Shown here: positions 26,000 to 35,396 of the stretch, piece by piece
Numbering within the stretch: position 1 is the stretch's first letter
How the letters are laid out: each line of letters begins with the position of its first letter
Source: Companilactobacillus suantsaicola
GTDB lineage: Bacteria; Bacillota; Bacilli; Lactobacillales; Lactobacillaceae
Assembly (NCBI RefSeq): GCF_004745525.1
Contig: NZ_RKLY01000006.1
Coordinates: 1 to 64,000 of the forward strand
Length of the DNA stretch: 64,000 nt
Direction: 5' to 3'
Notes under the pieces: generated by a model
Told to the model about the DNA's origin: nothing
Database searches by the model: none
The model's input: only the letters and a program-made list of their open reading frames with translations
Position numbers and translations under genes: made by a program

Positions 26000-26314
26000 T
26001 TACATATTCTCTAATTCGATTGAGTATTTACGATTCTTGATCTTAGGTGCTTTCTTATAGAAAACCATCTTCGAACCGATTGTTTGAATGTGAACTACTT
26101 GGTCGTCAAATTCATTTAATGCGTCGATTAAATCTTGTGGTTCAACCATCGTATTTTGTAACAACGAAATTTTGATCAATTCAGCTTTGTTGATCAAGAT
26201 TTCAAATTGATTGAGTAAGTTTTCACTGATGCCATCACGACCAACTTGTAGAGCTGGTTTCATAACCGCCGCTTGACTTCTCAAATAACGATTCTTTTTT
26301 CCTTTAATTATCAT
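26000..26314 (-). CDS. yhbY: YhbY-type RNA-binding protein (CRM domain)
   Basis: A 104-residue single CRM-domain protein associated with pre-50S ribosomes. GKKNRYLRSQAAVMKPALQV and the GRDGISENLLNQ loop match the family (GxxG loop). The frame is open 19 codons further upstream, but the ATG at 26314 has AAGGAGTTATC before it. Located between yqeH and nadD like Bacillus yqeI. Confidence 0.92.
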   Translation of the reverse strand: MIIKGKKNRYLRSQAAVMKPALQVGRDGISENLLNQFEILINKAELIKISLLQNTMVEPQDLIDALNEFDDQVVHIQTIGSKMVFYKKAPKIKNRKYSIELENM

Positions 26315-26324
26315 TGATAACTCC

Positions 26325-27440
26325 TTAAATAATAGCGTTTCTGATTGAGACGTGAACACCTTCAGGAACATAAGTCATAACCTTTGTTCCCGCGGGAATT
26401 GTGATCCAGCCTAATCCATAGATAACAATATCTGACTTCTCATGAGCTGAGAAAATTTGTTGTTTCAATTCGGGGAAATCTTTAACATCACTAGGAGGAT
26501 TTAAAATATCACCCAGATGTTTAGCGTAGAACTCGTCAGCATTTTGCGTCTTCGTTCTATGCAATGGCAAGCCTTGATTGACATAAAATGTGACGTTTGT
26601 TCTGTCGTTTAAGAAATCAAAACGAGTCAAACCACCGACAAAAATAGTTTGGCCATCACGTAATTGGAAAGTTACTGGACGCAATGGCTTTTTAGGCGTA
26701 ATAGCTTTCAAATCCTGAGCATTCAAGTAGTGTGCCAATTGATAATTGTGAATAATTCCCGGTGTATCGATCAAATTGTGTCCATCGTCTAGAGGAATAT
26801 CGATTCGATCTAAAGTTGTTCCCGGAAATCTGGATGTTGTGATCAAATTCTTAATGTCAGAATTAGAACTGATGATACGGTTGATCAAAGTTGATTTACC
26901 AGTATTAGTTGTTCCGACAACGTAAACATCTTTACCATCACGGTATTTTTCAATCATTTCCATCAATTCATCAATATTAGTTCCCTTAACCGCTGAAACT
27001 AGAATTTGATCGGTTGACTTGATACCATTTTCTTTACTCTTTTGTTGTAACCAGTTTAAAAGTCGATTTTGATTGACTGAATGAGGCAACAAATCGACCT
27101 TATTTCCGACAACTAAAATCTTCTTATCGCCGACAAAGCGTTGCAATCCTGGGATCACACTGCCCTCATAATCAAAAATATCGACTACATTAACTACTAG
27201 AGCATCTTTTTCTGAAATTGAATCCAACAATTTCAAAAAGTCATCATCAGATACATCAACATCTGTGATTTCATTATAGTTACGAAGTCTAAAACATCTT
27301 TTACATAATAATTCTTTAGAATCATCCTCAAGATATTTCTTCAAGGTCGATGCTTGAATAAAACCAGGCTTATCTTTATCTTCGGTCTGTAGCTTTGCCC
27401 CACAACCTATACAGTACAACTTTTCATCAATTTCTGTCAT
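26325..27440 (-). CDS. yqeH: Ribosome-assembly GTPase YqeH
   Basis: A 371-residue circularly permuted GTPase needed for 30S assembly. The N-terminal zinc finger has CIGCGAKLQ and CKRC. The G motifs appear in permuted order: G4 GNKVDLLP, G5-like SAVKG, then G1 GTTNTGKSTLIN and G3 DTPG. The C-terminal part carries the ITIPAGTKV-like rRNA-binding region. Overlaps yqeG by a few bases. Confidence 0.95.
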   Translation of the reverse strand: MTEIDEKLYCIGCGAKLQTEDKDKPGFIQASTLKKYLEDDSKELLCKRCFRLRNYNEITDVDVSDDDFLKLLDSISEKDALVVNVVDIFDYEGSVIPGLQRFVGDKKILVVGNKVDLLPHSVNQNRLLNWLQQKSKENGIKSTDQILVSAVKGTNIDELMEMIEKYRDGKDVYVVGTTNTGKSTLINRIISSNSDIKNLITTSRFPGTTLDRIDIPLDDGHNLIDTPGIIHNYQLAHYLNAQDLKAITPKKPLRPVTFQLRDGQTIFVGGLTRFDFLNDRTNVTFYVNQGLPLHRTKTQNADEFYAKHLGDILNPPSDVKDFPELKQQIFSAHEKSDIVIYGLGWITIPAGTKVMTYVPEGVHVSIRNAII

Positions 27441-27954
27441 TTAATGAATCCTTCCAATATAAATTCTTATCACGTTTTTGCATTGTTTTTAAAATCGGAC
27501 GTTCAAAAAATCTATTTACACGCGTCTTTTTAGCGTCTGTCTCTACTAGTGGCTTGACCAAAACAGTCTTTAAACCAGCCATATTACCGGCTAAAACATC
27601 TGTCATAACTTGGTCGCCAACAAACAAGACACTTTCTGGGTCAATATGTTCTTTATGAATGTGATTTAAGATAACAAATGGGAGTGGTTTGACCGCTCGA
27701 GCGACGATACTAACTGGGAGTTCATGGACAGCTTTTTCAACTCGTTCATAACTATTGTTAGATACGATCATAACCTCAATTTGATTCTTCGCCATTTGGT
27801 TGAGCCATTTTCTTAATGAGAGGTCGTATTCATTACTGTTCCATGGTAAAAGTGTGTTATCAAGGTCAGTCATAATCGTAGTGATACCTAATTGTTTTAA
27901 GTCACTGACTTCAATATCGGTAATTTTATCAAGCATAATATATGGTTTAAACAT
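27427..27954 (-). CDS. yqeG: HAD phosphatase YqeG (family IIIA)
   Basis: A 175-residue HAD-superfamily IIIA phosphatase. Motif I TDLDNTLLPW, motif II VSNNSYERV, Lys in AVKPLPF and motif III FVGDQVMTDVLAG are complete. YqeG is the first gene of the conserved yqe operon; its physiological substrate is not known. GAGGATTAAAA precedes the ATG. Confidence 0.9.
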   Translation of the reverse strand: MFKPYIMLDKITDIEVSDLKQLGITTIMTDLDNTLLPWNSNEYDLSLRKWLNQMAKNQIEVMIVSNNSYERVEKAVHELPVSIVARAVKPLPFVILNHIHKEHIDPESVLFVGDQVMTDVLAGNMAGLKTVLVKPLVETDAKKTRVNRFFERPILKTMQKRDKNLYWKDSLNDRN

Positions 27955-27983
27955 TTTTAATCCTCATTATCCGCTCAATTAGT

Positions 27984-28018
27984 AAAAAAACGTAATTTGG
28001 GTTATCCAAATTACGTTT
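27984..28018 (-). terminator. rho-independent terminator of infC-rpmI-rplT
   Basis: AAACGTAATTTGG and CCAAATTACGTTT make a perfect 13-bp stem with a 5-base loop, followed on the minus strand by seven T. Confidence 0.92.
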
Positions 28019-28028
28019 GTTTTTACAA

Positions 28029-28385
28029 TTAAGCTAAAGCTTTTTTAGCTGTATCTACTAAACTTGTGAATGCCTTTGGATCTTCAATAGCGACTTGAGC
28101 CAACATCTTACGGTTAATGTCAACGTTTGCCAACTTCAAACCATGCATCAATTTGCTGTAGCTGATTTCGTTCATTCTAGCAGCAGCGTTGATTCTAGCA
28201 ATCCATAACTTACGGAAGTCGCGCTTAACTTGGCGACGATCACGGAATGCATAACGGTATGAAACCATGATTTGAGTATGAGCTGCTTTAAAAGTGATAT
28301 GTTTTGAACCACGATATCCTTTAGCTAATTTTAAAACTTTCTTACGACGTTTGCGAGTTACTGTTCCACCTTTTACACGTGGCAT
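28029..28385 (-). CDS. rplT: 50S ribosomal protein L20
   Basis: A 118-residue L20: [20 protein letters not shown] basic N-terminus, [14 protein letters not shown], and the C-terminal globular part with [19 protein letters not shown]20 is an assembly protein and in Firmicutes also the autogenous repressor that binds the infC leader. AAAGGAGGAG is an excellent ribosome binding site. The last gene of the infC operon. Confidence 0.98.
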   Translation of the reverse strand: MPRVKGGTVTRKRRKKVLKLAKGYRGSKHITFKAAHTQIMVSYRYAFRDRRQVKRDFRKLWIARINAAARMNEISYSKLMHGLKLANVDINRKMLAQVAIEDPKAFTSLVDTAKKALA

Positions 28386-28420
28386 AATGACTCCTCCTTT
28401 TGATTAAAAAAAATAAATAA

Positions 28421-28618
28421 TTAGTATGTAGCTAACATTTGTTTGATACGTTTCATATCACTTGAACTTACCATACCTGGCTTAGCCAATTGACGACGTT
28501 GCTTCTTTGTCTTACCGTGGAAACGGTGACTTGTGTAAGCATGCATTCTCTTCCAACCACCATTAGCAGTCTTCTTAAATCTCTTTGCTGATGCGCGGTG
28601 TGTTTTTTGTTTAGGCAT
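28421..28618 (-). CDS. rpmI: 50S ribosomal protein L35
   Basis: A 65-residue basic ribosomal protein: [20 protein letters not shown] at the start and [14 protein letters not shown] at the end, the standard L35. The frame is open further upstream but the ATG at 28618 has GGAGGG and is the universal start. Located between infC and rplT. Confidence 0.98.
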   Translation of the reverse strand: MPKQKTHRASAKRFKKTANGGWKRMHAYTSHRFHGKTKKQRRQLAKPGMVSSSDMKRIKQMLATY

Positions 28619-28631
28619 GAAAATCCCTCCA

Positions 28632-29165
28632 CTATTTCTTCTTTTTGTTATCTTTTGCATTAATTGGATCAAGCATTAAGAACATACTACGACCGTCCAT
28701 CTTGGGCTTAGTTATCACATTTGCGATATCTTTAGTAGCTTCTCCGACACGGTCTAAGACTTCCTTACCTATCTCTTTATGAGTAATTGCTCTACCCTTA
28801 AAGCGAAGAGAAACTTTGACCTTATCACCCTTAGATAGAAACTTACGAGCATTATTAAGCTTAGTATTGAAATCATTTTCCTCAATAGTAGGACTTAAAC
28901 GTACTTCCTTAACACTAACGGTTTTTTGTTTTTTACGTGCTTCACGATCTTTCTTTTGAAGATCAAACTTATATTTACCATAGTCCATAATTCTGGCAAC
29001 AGGTGGTTTAGCACCTGGTGACATTAGAACTAAGTCCATATTTGCAGCATCAGCTAAACGTTGTGCTTCTGCCTTTGGTTTAACACCAACTTGATCGCCA
29101 TTTTCAGAAATCAATCGTACTTCTTTCGCACGTATTTGATCATTTATTAATAAATCTCTTGCTAT
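28632..29165 (-). CDS. infC: Translation initiation factor IF-3, ATA start codon
   Basis: A 177-residue IF-3, which binds the 30S subunit, prevents premature subunit joining and rejects non-canonical start codons. N-domain [20 protein letters not shown], linker with [19 protein letters not shown], and the C-domain with [17 protein letters not shown] are complete. The obvious start is ATA at 29165-29163: GGAGGTGAC lies 9 bases upstream and the frame [15 protein letters not shown] matches the IF-3 N-terminus, whereas the first conventional candidate (TTG at 29114) would remove 17 conserved residues. A rare AUU/AUC/AUA start is the known basis of infC autoregulation by IF-3 itself. Confidence 0.95.
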   Translation of the reverse strand: MARDLLINDQIRAKEVRLISENGDQVGVKPKAEAQRLADAANMDLVLMSPGAKPPVARIMDYGKYKFDLQKKDREARKKQKTVSVKEVRLSPTIEENDFNTKLNNARKFLSKGDKVKVSLRFKGRAITHKEIGKEVLDRVGEATKDIANVITKPKMDGRSMFLMLDPINAKDNKKKK

Positions 29166-29179
29166 GAGTAGTCACCTCC

Positions 29180-29303
29180 GAAGTAATTTAGCCCACAAAA
29201 AAAGCGGGCCGCATAAGCATGCCCACTATGTATTTACGCAATCGTATTAACCTAGAGGCGAATGCATAGGTGAGAAGCGGGCGCTTCTGCTTAATCTCAA
29301 CAG
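29180..29303 (-). promoter_or_regulatory. L20-type autoregulatory leader of infC-rpmI-rplT
   Basis: The 120-base leader between the promoter and infC is highly structured and ends in a GTGGGC...GCCCGC hairpin followed by seven T (29191-29198 region), about 20 bases before the infC ribosome binding site. A GAAGCG...CGCTTC stem occurs near its 5' end. Position and layout match the Rfam L20 leader in which L20 binding promotes termination. Assigned by context; no structure prediction was run. Confidence 0.75.
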
Positions 29304-29309
29304 TTAATA

Positions 29310-29337
29310 AGTATACTATAATAAATCGCTCTGTCAA
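29310..29337 (-). promoter_or_regulatory. Sigma-A promoter of infC
   Basis: TTGACA (29337-29332) and TATACT (29315-29310) are separated by 16 bases on the minus strand; the -35 is a perfect consensus. Transcription should begin near 29303, directly upstream of the structured leader. Confidence 0.85.
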
Positions 29338-29424
29338 TACAATTTACTAAAATAATACCGTTATCCTGAAAGAATCAATACATTAAATTTACCATATTTT
29401 ACTATTTACAACAAACATTTCAAC

Positions 29425-29751
29425 TCAGAACCTCATAAAAGGCATTTTCGTATCAGTCGCCAACTGCTTCAATTTATCAGCATTGATACTTCCTTTAGGT
29501 ATATCGACCTTAATCTGTTGATAGACCTTCAAAATCCCATCAGGAACCTTTTTATGATGAGCTGAATAGTACTTAGAAAAGCCATGAGTCAACTTCGTGA
29601 TAACTTCAAAATAAACCTTGTCATCATTGTTACCCATTAGCGGACGCGCACATTCTTCAACCGTCTTTTTCAATAGCGTATCCGTCTTAAACTCCTGATC
29701 AGAATAAATTTTACTCAAAATCTTAACTAAATTTGAACTCTTTTCATCCAT
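29425..29751 (-). CDS. Bacteriocin immunity protein (enterocin A immunity type)
   Basis: A 108-residue helical protein with the pattern of the EntA immunity family: LVKILSKIYSDQEFKTDTLL at the start, alternating basic and hydrophobic helices and a KYYSAHHKKVPDGILKVYQQ segment matching the family's YYxxxHHKxPxxxLxxY motif. Members sit at the inner face of the membrane and protect against class IIa pediocin-like bacteriocins by capturing the receptor Man-PTS. The start is ATG at 29751 with AGAAGGG upstream. No bacteriocin, exporter or inducer gene is adjacent, so it is an orphan immunity gene. Family call based on pattern. Confidence 0.65.
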   Translation of the reverse strand: MDEKSSNLVKILSKIYSDQEFKTDTLLKKTVEECARPLMGNNDDKVYFEVITKLTHGFSKYYSAHHKKVPDGILKVYQQIKVDIPKGSINADKLKQLATDTKMPFMRF

Positions 29752-29813
29752 AATCATCCCTTCTTCGACTTTATTATAGATAGAAAATTTCAAAAATGTA
29801 AAAAATTTGTTTT

Positions 29814-30797
29814 TTAGATAACAGCTACGATTTTTCCTTCAGTTTTGTGTTCTTTAATTAGTTTCAAACCGTTGGGAATCTCAGCAAATTTAATCCGCTT
29901 AGTTATCAGCGGATCGATTACGCCCTCACTGACTAGCTTAACTAACGAATTTGCCATTGTCGCCAAATCATTTAATTGATTCTTATTGCCACCACGATGC
30001 GCTCCGCCTAGATTGACACTCAAAACACTTTGACCTTTTGCACCTAGATCATAATTAGTTAAATCAGGTGTATTCAAAATATCCACGACTGCACCATTAT
30101 AAGTCAATCGGTCGAGGTCCTTTTGTACTTCAATTCCACCGACCAAATTAATGATCAGATCCAGACCTACTCCATGAGTAAGTTTTTTAACAACCTTTGT
30201 TGTGTCTTCTTTTTTATAATCAATCACAAAATCGGCTCCGAGTTTTTTAGCGAATTCGACTTTTTTAGTTGAAACTGTGGTAAAAACTGTCAAACCAAGA
30301 TACTTAGCTAGCTGGACCGCTATACTACCAACTCCACCAGCGCCGGCGTGAATCAAGACTGTCTTCTTACCGGTTAAATTCATTTTTCTAAATAATGCCG
30401 CATAAGCAGTCAAACCACTGCAAAGAATAGCTGCTGCCGCTTCAAAGCTGACGTTGTCAGGAATCTTGGCAATGACGTTGGACTTAGCTTTGGCATATTC
30501 GGCAAAAACGCCATCTTTAGCTAAATCCCCATGGAAAAAGACCCGCTGACCTTTGGTGAATGGTTGCTCGCAGTTTGTCCCTACCTTCTCAACGATTCCA
30601 GCTGCATCTAAGCCCAAGACGTGTGGATCATCCCAACTGTCAGGGTGATTTTCAACTAATTTATAATCGACCGGATTGAGTCCTACAGCACAAACCTTGA
30701 TTAGCACTTCATTGTCAAGGACTTCAGGAATTTCAACTTGTGACACTTTGATGTCTGCAATTGAATTATCATTTTTTGCAATCGTTAAAGCTTGCAT
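29814..30797 (-). CDS. Zinc-independent MDR oxidoreductase (quinone oxidoreductase-like)
   Basis: A 327-residue medium-chain dehydrogenase/reductase with an N-terminal GroES fold and a C-terminal Rossmann domain (VLIHAGAGGVGSIAVQLAKY at about 147-166). The catalytic zinc ligands of alcohol dehydrogenases are not conserved, so it is likely an NADPH quinone or enone reductase. The ATG at 30797 has GGAGG in front; the longer frame is not needed. It sits between the orphan immunity gene and thrS, preceded by the thrS terminator, so it is monocistronic. Substrate unknown. Confidence 0.87.
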   Translation of the reverse strand: MQALTIAKNDNSIADIKVSQVEIPEVLDNEVLIKVCAVGLNPVDYKLVENHPDSWDDPHVLGLDAAGIVEKVGTNCEQPFTKGQRVFFHGDLAKDGVFAEYAKAKSNVIAKIPDNVSFEAAAAILCSGLTAYAALFRKMNLTGKKTVLIHAGAGGVGSIAVQLAKYLGLTVFTTVSTKKVEFAKKLGADFVIDYKKEDTTKVVKKLTHGVGLDLIINLVGGIEVQKDLDRLTYNGAVVDILNTPDLTNYDLGAKGQSVLSVNLGGAHRGGNKNQLNDLATMANSLVKLVSEGVIDPLITKRIKFAEIPNGLKLIKEHKTEGKIVAVI

Positions 30798-30806
30798 ATT
30801 TTCCTC

Positions 30807-30846
30807 CAAAAAAAAATGTAAACCCACAATGTGAATTTACATTTTA
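30807..30846 (-). terminator. rho-independent terminator of thrS
   Basis: AAAATGTAAA and TTTACATTTT form a 10-bp stem followed by T residues on the minus strand, in the gap between thrS and the MDR oxidoreductase. Confidence 0.8.
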
Positions 30847-30853
30847 CTATTAA

Positions 30854-32812
30854 TTAATCTTTATCAGTAACGTCTTTACGACTGTAGTTTGCAATATCAG
30901 CAACAACTGAACTTACGAACATCTTAGCATTTTCTGAAACTGATTCTTCTTCACCATATTTTCTAACTGAAACTGTGGCATCTTTAGTTTCTTCATCACC
31001 AACAACGACTGTGTATGGAATCTTCATTGTTTGTGAATCACGGATCTTGTAACCCATCTTTTCATCACGGTCATCAATTTCAGCACGAATGTTCTTAGCA
31101 CGTAATTCTGCCAAAACATCATTTGCATAATCCATATGAAGTTTTTGGTTAACAGGGATAATACGTACTTGTGTTGGAGCTAACCATGTTGGGAAGGCAC
31201 CCTTGTAAATTTCAATTAGGTAAGCAATAAATCTTTCCATAGTTGAAACGATACCACGGTGAATCATAACTGGACGGTGATCTTCGCCATCTGAACCAAC
31301 ATATGTTAGTTGGAACTTCTCTGGTTGCATGAAGTCAAGTTGGATAGTTGACAATGTTTCTTCATTACCTAGAGCTGTCTTTGTTTGAACATCAAGCTTT
31401 GGACCATAGAAAGCAGCTTCACCTTCAGCTTCGTAATACTTCAAACCAAGATCATCCATGGCTGCTTTAAGCATTGATTGTGACTTGTTCCACATTTCAT
31501 CGTCATCGAAGTACTTTTCAGTATTTGCAGGATCACGGTAGCTCAAACGGAATGTGTAATCATTGATATCAAAGTCTTTGTAAACTTCAACCATCAATTG
31601 TAGAGTACGTTTGAATTCTTCTTGAATTTGGTCAAGAGCAACGAATGTGTGACCATCGTTTAGAGTCATTTCACGAACACGTTGTAGTCCTGACAAAGCA
31701 CCTGATTTTTCATATCTGTGCATCATACCAAGTTCAGCGATACGAAGTGGAAGATCTCTGTATGAACGGTTGTGGTGCTTGTAAATTTGAATATGTGAAG
31801 GACAGTTCATTGGACGAAGTTCTAGCATTTCGCCATCACCCATATCCATTGGTGGGAACATGTCTTCACGATAGTGTGCCCAGTGACCTGAAGTCTTATA
31901 AGCATTTAAGTTCATCAAGATTGGTGTATAAACGTGTTGGTAACCCCAAGCAACTTCCTTGTCGATGATATATCTTTCGATAACACGACGGATTGTAGCA
32001 CCATTTGGCATCCAGTATGGAAGACCAGCACCAACTTCTGGATCAACGAAGAATAAGTCAAGGTCACGACCAATTGTTCTGTGGTCACGTTCCTTAATTT
32101 CAGCACGACGTTTAAGGTCAGCTTTTAGGCCATCTTCTTTATAGAAGGCTGTACCATAAATTCTTTGAAGCATTGGGTTACTTGACTTACCTTGCCAATA
32201 AGCACCAGCAACTGAAAGCAATTCGAAGTGTTTCAAAGCTTTAAGGTTGTTTAGTACAGCATCGTAACCAAAGTCAACGAATCCATCAAGTGTGTAAACT
32301 GGAATTTGAACAGAATCAATTGCACCAACCAATGAAGATTTGTATGGATCATCTTTGAACATTTCAACTAATTCTTTCTTGTCCATCATTGATCTTTCAA
32401 TCTTGTCATTGTTCTTGATGATCTTGTTCATCAAAGCAGAAATTTTTTTCAATTCATCAACACTGATTTGGCCTTCTTGGCTATCAGTATCAACATAAAA
32501 ACCATCATCATTTGATTGTTTTTCACCGAGGTGAAGATCTTCCTTAAAGCTCTTAGCAGCAGCACTGAAAACCAAAGCAGCTGTGTTTCTCAACACCTTC
32601 AAGGCATCTTCTTTATCTTCACCAGAAATGATTTCGATCTTAGCATCTTGTTTGATAGGACGTTCAAGATCAACTAAAGTGTCATTTAATTTACCAGCAA
32701 CAGCTTTTTTACCCAATGATGTGCTAATTGATTTAGCAACGTCTAGTGTAGTTGTGCCTTCATCAAACTCCTTAACAGAATCATCTGGGAATGTTAACTT
32801 GATTTTTGACAT
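30854..32812 (-). CDS. thrS: Threonyl-tRNA synthetase
   Basis: A 652-residue class II synthetase with an N-terminal TGS domain (about 1-60), an editing domain (about 65-240), then the catalytic core: [20 protein letters not shown] with the zinc Cys and His, motif 2 [20 protein letters not shown], motif 3 [18 protein letters not shown], and a C-terminal anticodon-binding domain ([12 protein letters not shown] to the end). Preceded by a Thr T-box. Confidence 0.98.
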   Translation of the reverse strand: MSKIKLTFPDDSVKEFDEGTTTLDVAKSISTSLGKKAVAGKLNDTLVDLERPIKQDAKIEIISGEDKEDALKVLRNTAALVFSAAAKSFKEDLHLGEKQSNDDGFYVDTDSQEGQISVDELKKISALMNKIIKNNDKIERSMMDKKELVEMFKDDPYKSSLVGAIDSVQIPVYTLDGFVDFGYDAVLNNLKALKHFELLSVAGAYWQGKSSNPMLQRIYGTAFYKEDGLKADLKRRAEIKERDHRTIGRDLDLFFVDPEVGAGLPYWMPNGATIRRVIERYIIDKEVAWGYQHVYTPILMNLNAYKTSGHWAHYREDMFPPMDMGDGEMLELRPMNCPSHIQIYKHHNRSYRDLPLRIAELGMMHRYEKSGALSGLQRVREMTLNDGHTFVALDQIQEEFKRTLQLMVEVYKDFDINDYTFRLSYRDPANTEKYFDDDEMWNKSQSMLKAAMDDLGLKYYEAEGEAAFYGPKLDVQTKTALGNEETLSTIQLDFMQPEKFQLTYVGSDGEDHRPVMIHRGIVSTMERFIAYLIEIYKGAFPTWLAPTQVRIIPVNQKLHMDYANDVLAELRAKNIRAEIDDRDEKMGYKIRDSQTMKIPYTVVVGDEETKDATVSVRKYGEEESVSENAKMFVSSVVADIANYSRKDVTDKD

Positions 32813-32835
32813 TTACTATATTCCTCCTAAAATTA

Positions 32836-33085
32836 GACAACAAAAAAATGCGTCTCTGAAGTACAGACATATTCAAAATATGTACATACTTCAGGGACGC
32901 ATTCGCGCGGTTCCACCCACTTTAAAACTGTATAACAAAAAAACAGTTTTCACTCATTTGGTTATAAAGTAACCGTCAATTATACAATTTTGTATGGAAG
33001 TGGTAACTCCAGTAATGGGTAAGCTTTCAGTAATCGTACCCTCCCTGAATAGAACCGAAGTGTTATCTTTCATGGCTTTATTGAA
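32836..33085 (-). promoter_or_regulatory. T-box leader (tRNA-Thr) of thrS
   Basis: The T-box sequence TGGGTGGAACCGCG lies at 32919-32906, followed by a strong terminator hairpin TGCGTCCCTGAAGTATG...GACGCA with a T-run at about 32840. Stem I contains the specifier loop AGTTACCACTTCC with Thr codon ACC at 33004-33002. Uncharged tRNA-Thr should disrupt the terminator and allow thrS expression. Confidence 0.93.
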
Positions 33086-33109
33086 ACATTAATTATTCTA
33101 GAATGCAAG

Positions 33110-34018
33110 TTATTTATTCAATCTTCTGTTTCTGCCGGTCACAATTACTTCACGTGAAAGGTACTTAACCCGCTCCATAATCCGTTTAGCCTTAACTGGT
33201 TCTTCTTCTCCGCGTTGATTTACAGCTAGGTGTTGCTCTAATTCTTGCATTGAAAAGTTGGATGAAAAAAAAGTTGGCAAGTTTTCCTGCATCCGATATT
33301 GCAAAATAACTCCTAAAACCTCATCCCGAATCCAACTAGACATCGTGTCTGCTCCAATATCATCTAGCATTAAAATGTCGGCCACCTTGATCTTATTTAC
33401 CTTACTCAAGACATTATTCTGACCGATTGAATCTTTCATTTCAATCGCAAATGTTGGGAAATGCATCAAAGTAGTTCTAACGTCATGCTTAAATAATTCA
33501 TTAGCAATCGCACCTAATAAATAAGTCTTCCCCACTCCAAAATCGCCGGCTAAAAATAATCCTGGTGTAAAGGTATCAGAATTCAAATAATTATCGATGA
33601 AATCTAAAGCTTGAGCTAAGGCATCTTGTCTGCCATCACCATCATAGTCGTCGAGCTTGGCTTTTCTAATATCAGGAGCCATATCCATCAAGACAAAACT
33701 AGATTCATATTGACTGCGTTTTTCTCGATTCTGAGTTCGTTCATTAGGATAATACGCTACCTCGATATTGTGATTGCTAACAATCAATTTAGGGTAATAT
33801 CCTTTTGACAATTCACTCTTATGATGCTTGTTATTGTAAAATTCATAAATACTAGCGGCACTGGCTGACAAGGCGTCGGAGTTAATTTTATCGTTATTTT
33901 CTTTTAAGAATTGTTGGACGTCTGGATCATTTAGGGCATTGTTAAGAAGACGGCGATAATCCTCCGTCAAATTTTTCGAATTCAAATACTCTGCTAATCT
34001 ACTACCTAAATTTTCCAT
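33110..34018 (-). CDS. dnaI: Primosomal helicase loader DnaI
   Basis: A 302-residue AAA+ helicase loader that with DnaB/DnaD places the replicative helicase on DNA. The C-terminal ATPase domain has Walker A GDFGVGKTYLLGAI (about 160-173), Walker B DILMLDDIGAD and sensor regions; the N-terminal helical part binds helicase. It lies 2 bases downstream of dnaB and upstream of thrS in the order conserved in lactobacilli. Confidence 0.95.
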   Translation of the reverse strand: MENLGSRLAEYLNSKNLTEDYRRLLNNALNDPDVQQFLKENNDKINSDALSASAASIYEFYNNKHHKSELSKGYYPKLIVSNHNIEVAYYPNERTQNREKRSQYESSFVLMDMAPDIRKAKLDDYDGDGRQDALAQALDFIDNYLNSDTFTPGLFLAGDFGVGKTYLLGAIANELFKHDVRTTLMHFPTFAIEMKDSIGQNNVLSKVNKIKVADILMLDDIGADTMSSWIRDEVLGVILQYRMQENLPTFFSSNFSMQELEQHLAVNQRGEEEPVKAKRIMERVKYLSREVIVTGRNRRLNK

Positions 34019-34020
34019 AC

Positions 34021-35385
34021 TTAATTGTCCTTATTTCTCAATTTTCTCAAACGATCTTGCAGATCACTCTGTTCCTTAGTTGGACTGGCCTTCTTAGGAA
34101 CCTTAGCTTTAACTTTACTCCAGTCAGTCGCCTGTTCGACTCGACGGGGTTTATTGTAACGCCGTTTAGGATTACGAGGGCGACTTTGAAAGTCACGGAT
34201 TCTCTTTAATGCATCTTCTGGTGTTTTGACATCATTTTGTTGCCAATCATTAGCTACTGTTTCCATCAACGGTAGTTGTAAAGTTGGTGAGGTTTGCAAA
34301 ATATAGTGCACCAAAATATTTAAGACTGACGTTGGCAAAATATCTTTCATCGCCATATTTCTTAAAGCATTAGATTCAACTGTACCTGTGAAGCCACCAC
34401 TCTTTTGTTTCTCAGCTGCCAAAAACTCTGCTGGACGTAATTTCTTAGCTTGATTCAGCAACAATTGTTCCGAACGATTGAAATTCTTATCATCAGTCGT
34501 CGGAGCAACTGTTTCATTAACTTGTTGACGAACAGAAATATTGGCATTCTTTTCAAATCGATCTTGAACAGCTTTTTTCAAGCGAACTGGATCGATTTTA
34601 TTCGTCACAATATTGGAAGTACTCCCAATCAAGTTTGACAAAACATTTTCATCAATATCATAAAAAGCATGCAAGCTCAAAATCAATTCCTGATTCTCCA
34701 ACAAATCATCAGCACTGATTTTATACAATTGACCAACTCGATCAACCAAAAACTCCCAATCCAGTTGGGGAACTTTGTCAGTATCTAAAGCTACTTTTTT
34801 ATTCTGCGGTTTCTTGGTAAAATCCGCTTGAATACTTGCCACTTGTGAAGGTGTATTGATCAAATCATTATTGTTCAGTTTGAAGACTTCGAGAAAATCT
34901 TTAGTTATTTCATTGGACCCTTTCAGGATAGAGTCCGACTGTGCATACTTTTGAGCCAACAATTTATACTTCGTTTCACCAATCTGTTCGTACAAAAAGA
35001 TACTCAACAAATCATCCTTAAAGAATTCTTCAGCCGTTAATGGTTCTATCAACTGATAAATGTAATAAGGCCCAATCTCATCCTTTTTTTGAAAGGTTCG
35101 AATCAATCCTAAAGCTTCAGCTTTGATCCGAGCTTGGTAAAACCTTCTCAAATCAATCCCTAAAAGGCTCATTAAATCAGCGTGACTTTTTCTTTGTGAA
35201 ACTAGTTCTTTATTAGGAACCTTTTCCCAAAGCAATAAGTACAAGCTAAATGATTCAATTCCTAAAATTGGCAAATACAAATCAGTTAGGATATGACGAT
35301 CATCGTCATTTAAATGACCGCTAGGCAAACACCAATAGCCGACTAGTGACGTAAATTTATCCGATTCAAAATTACTTGCGGGCAC
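34021..35385 (-). CDS. dnaB: Replication initiation and membrane attachment protein DnaB
   Basis: A 454-residue Gram-positive DnaB (helicase loader component, not the E. coli helicase). N-terminal winged-helix/DnaD-like region (YWCLPSGHLNDDDRHILTDLYLPILG at the start) and a C-terminal DnaB_2 domain (about 345-415, with NILVHYILQTSP) precede a Lys/Arg-rich tail. It starts at GTG behind AAGGAG and is coupled with nrdR upstream and dnaI downstream. Confidence 0.92.
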   Translation of the reverse strand: MPASNFESDKFTSLVGYWCLPSGHLNDDDRHILTDLYLPILGIESFSLYLLLWEKVPNKELVSQRKSHADLMSLLGIDLRRFYQARIKAEALGLIRTFQKKDEIGPYYIYQLIEPLTAEEFFKDDLLSIFLYEQIGETKYKLLAQKYAQSDSILKGSNEITKDFLEVFKLNNNDLINTPSQVASIQADFTKKPQNKKVALDTDKVPQLDWEFLVDRVGQLYKISADDLLENQELILSLHAFYDIDENVLSNLIGSTSNIVTNKIDPVRLKKAVQDRFEKNANISVRQQVNETVAPTTDDKNFNRSEQLLLNQAKKLRPAEFLAAEKQKSGGFTGTVESNALRNMAMKDILPTSVLNILVHYILQTSPTLQLPLMETVANDWQQNDVKTPEDALKRIRDFQSRPRNPKRRYNKPRRVEQATDWSKVKAKVPKKASPTKEQSDLQDRLRKLRNKDN

Positions 35386-35396
35386 TTAAATTCTCC

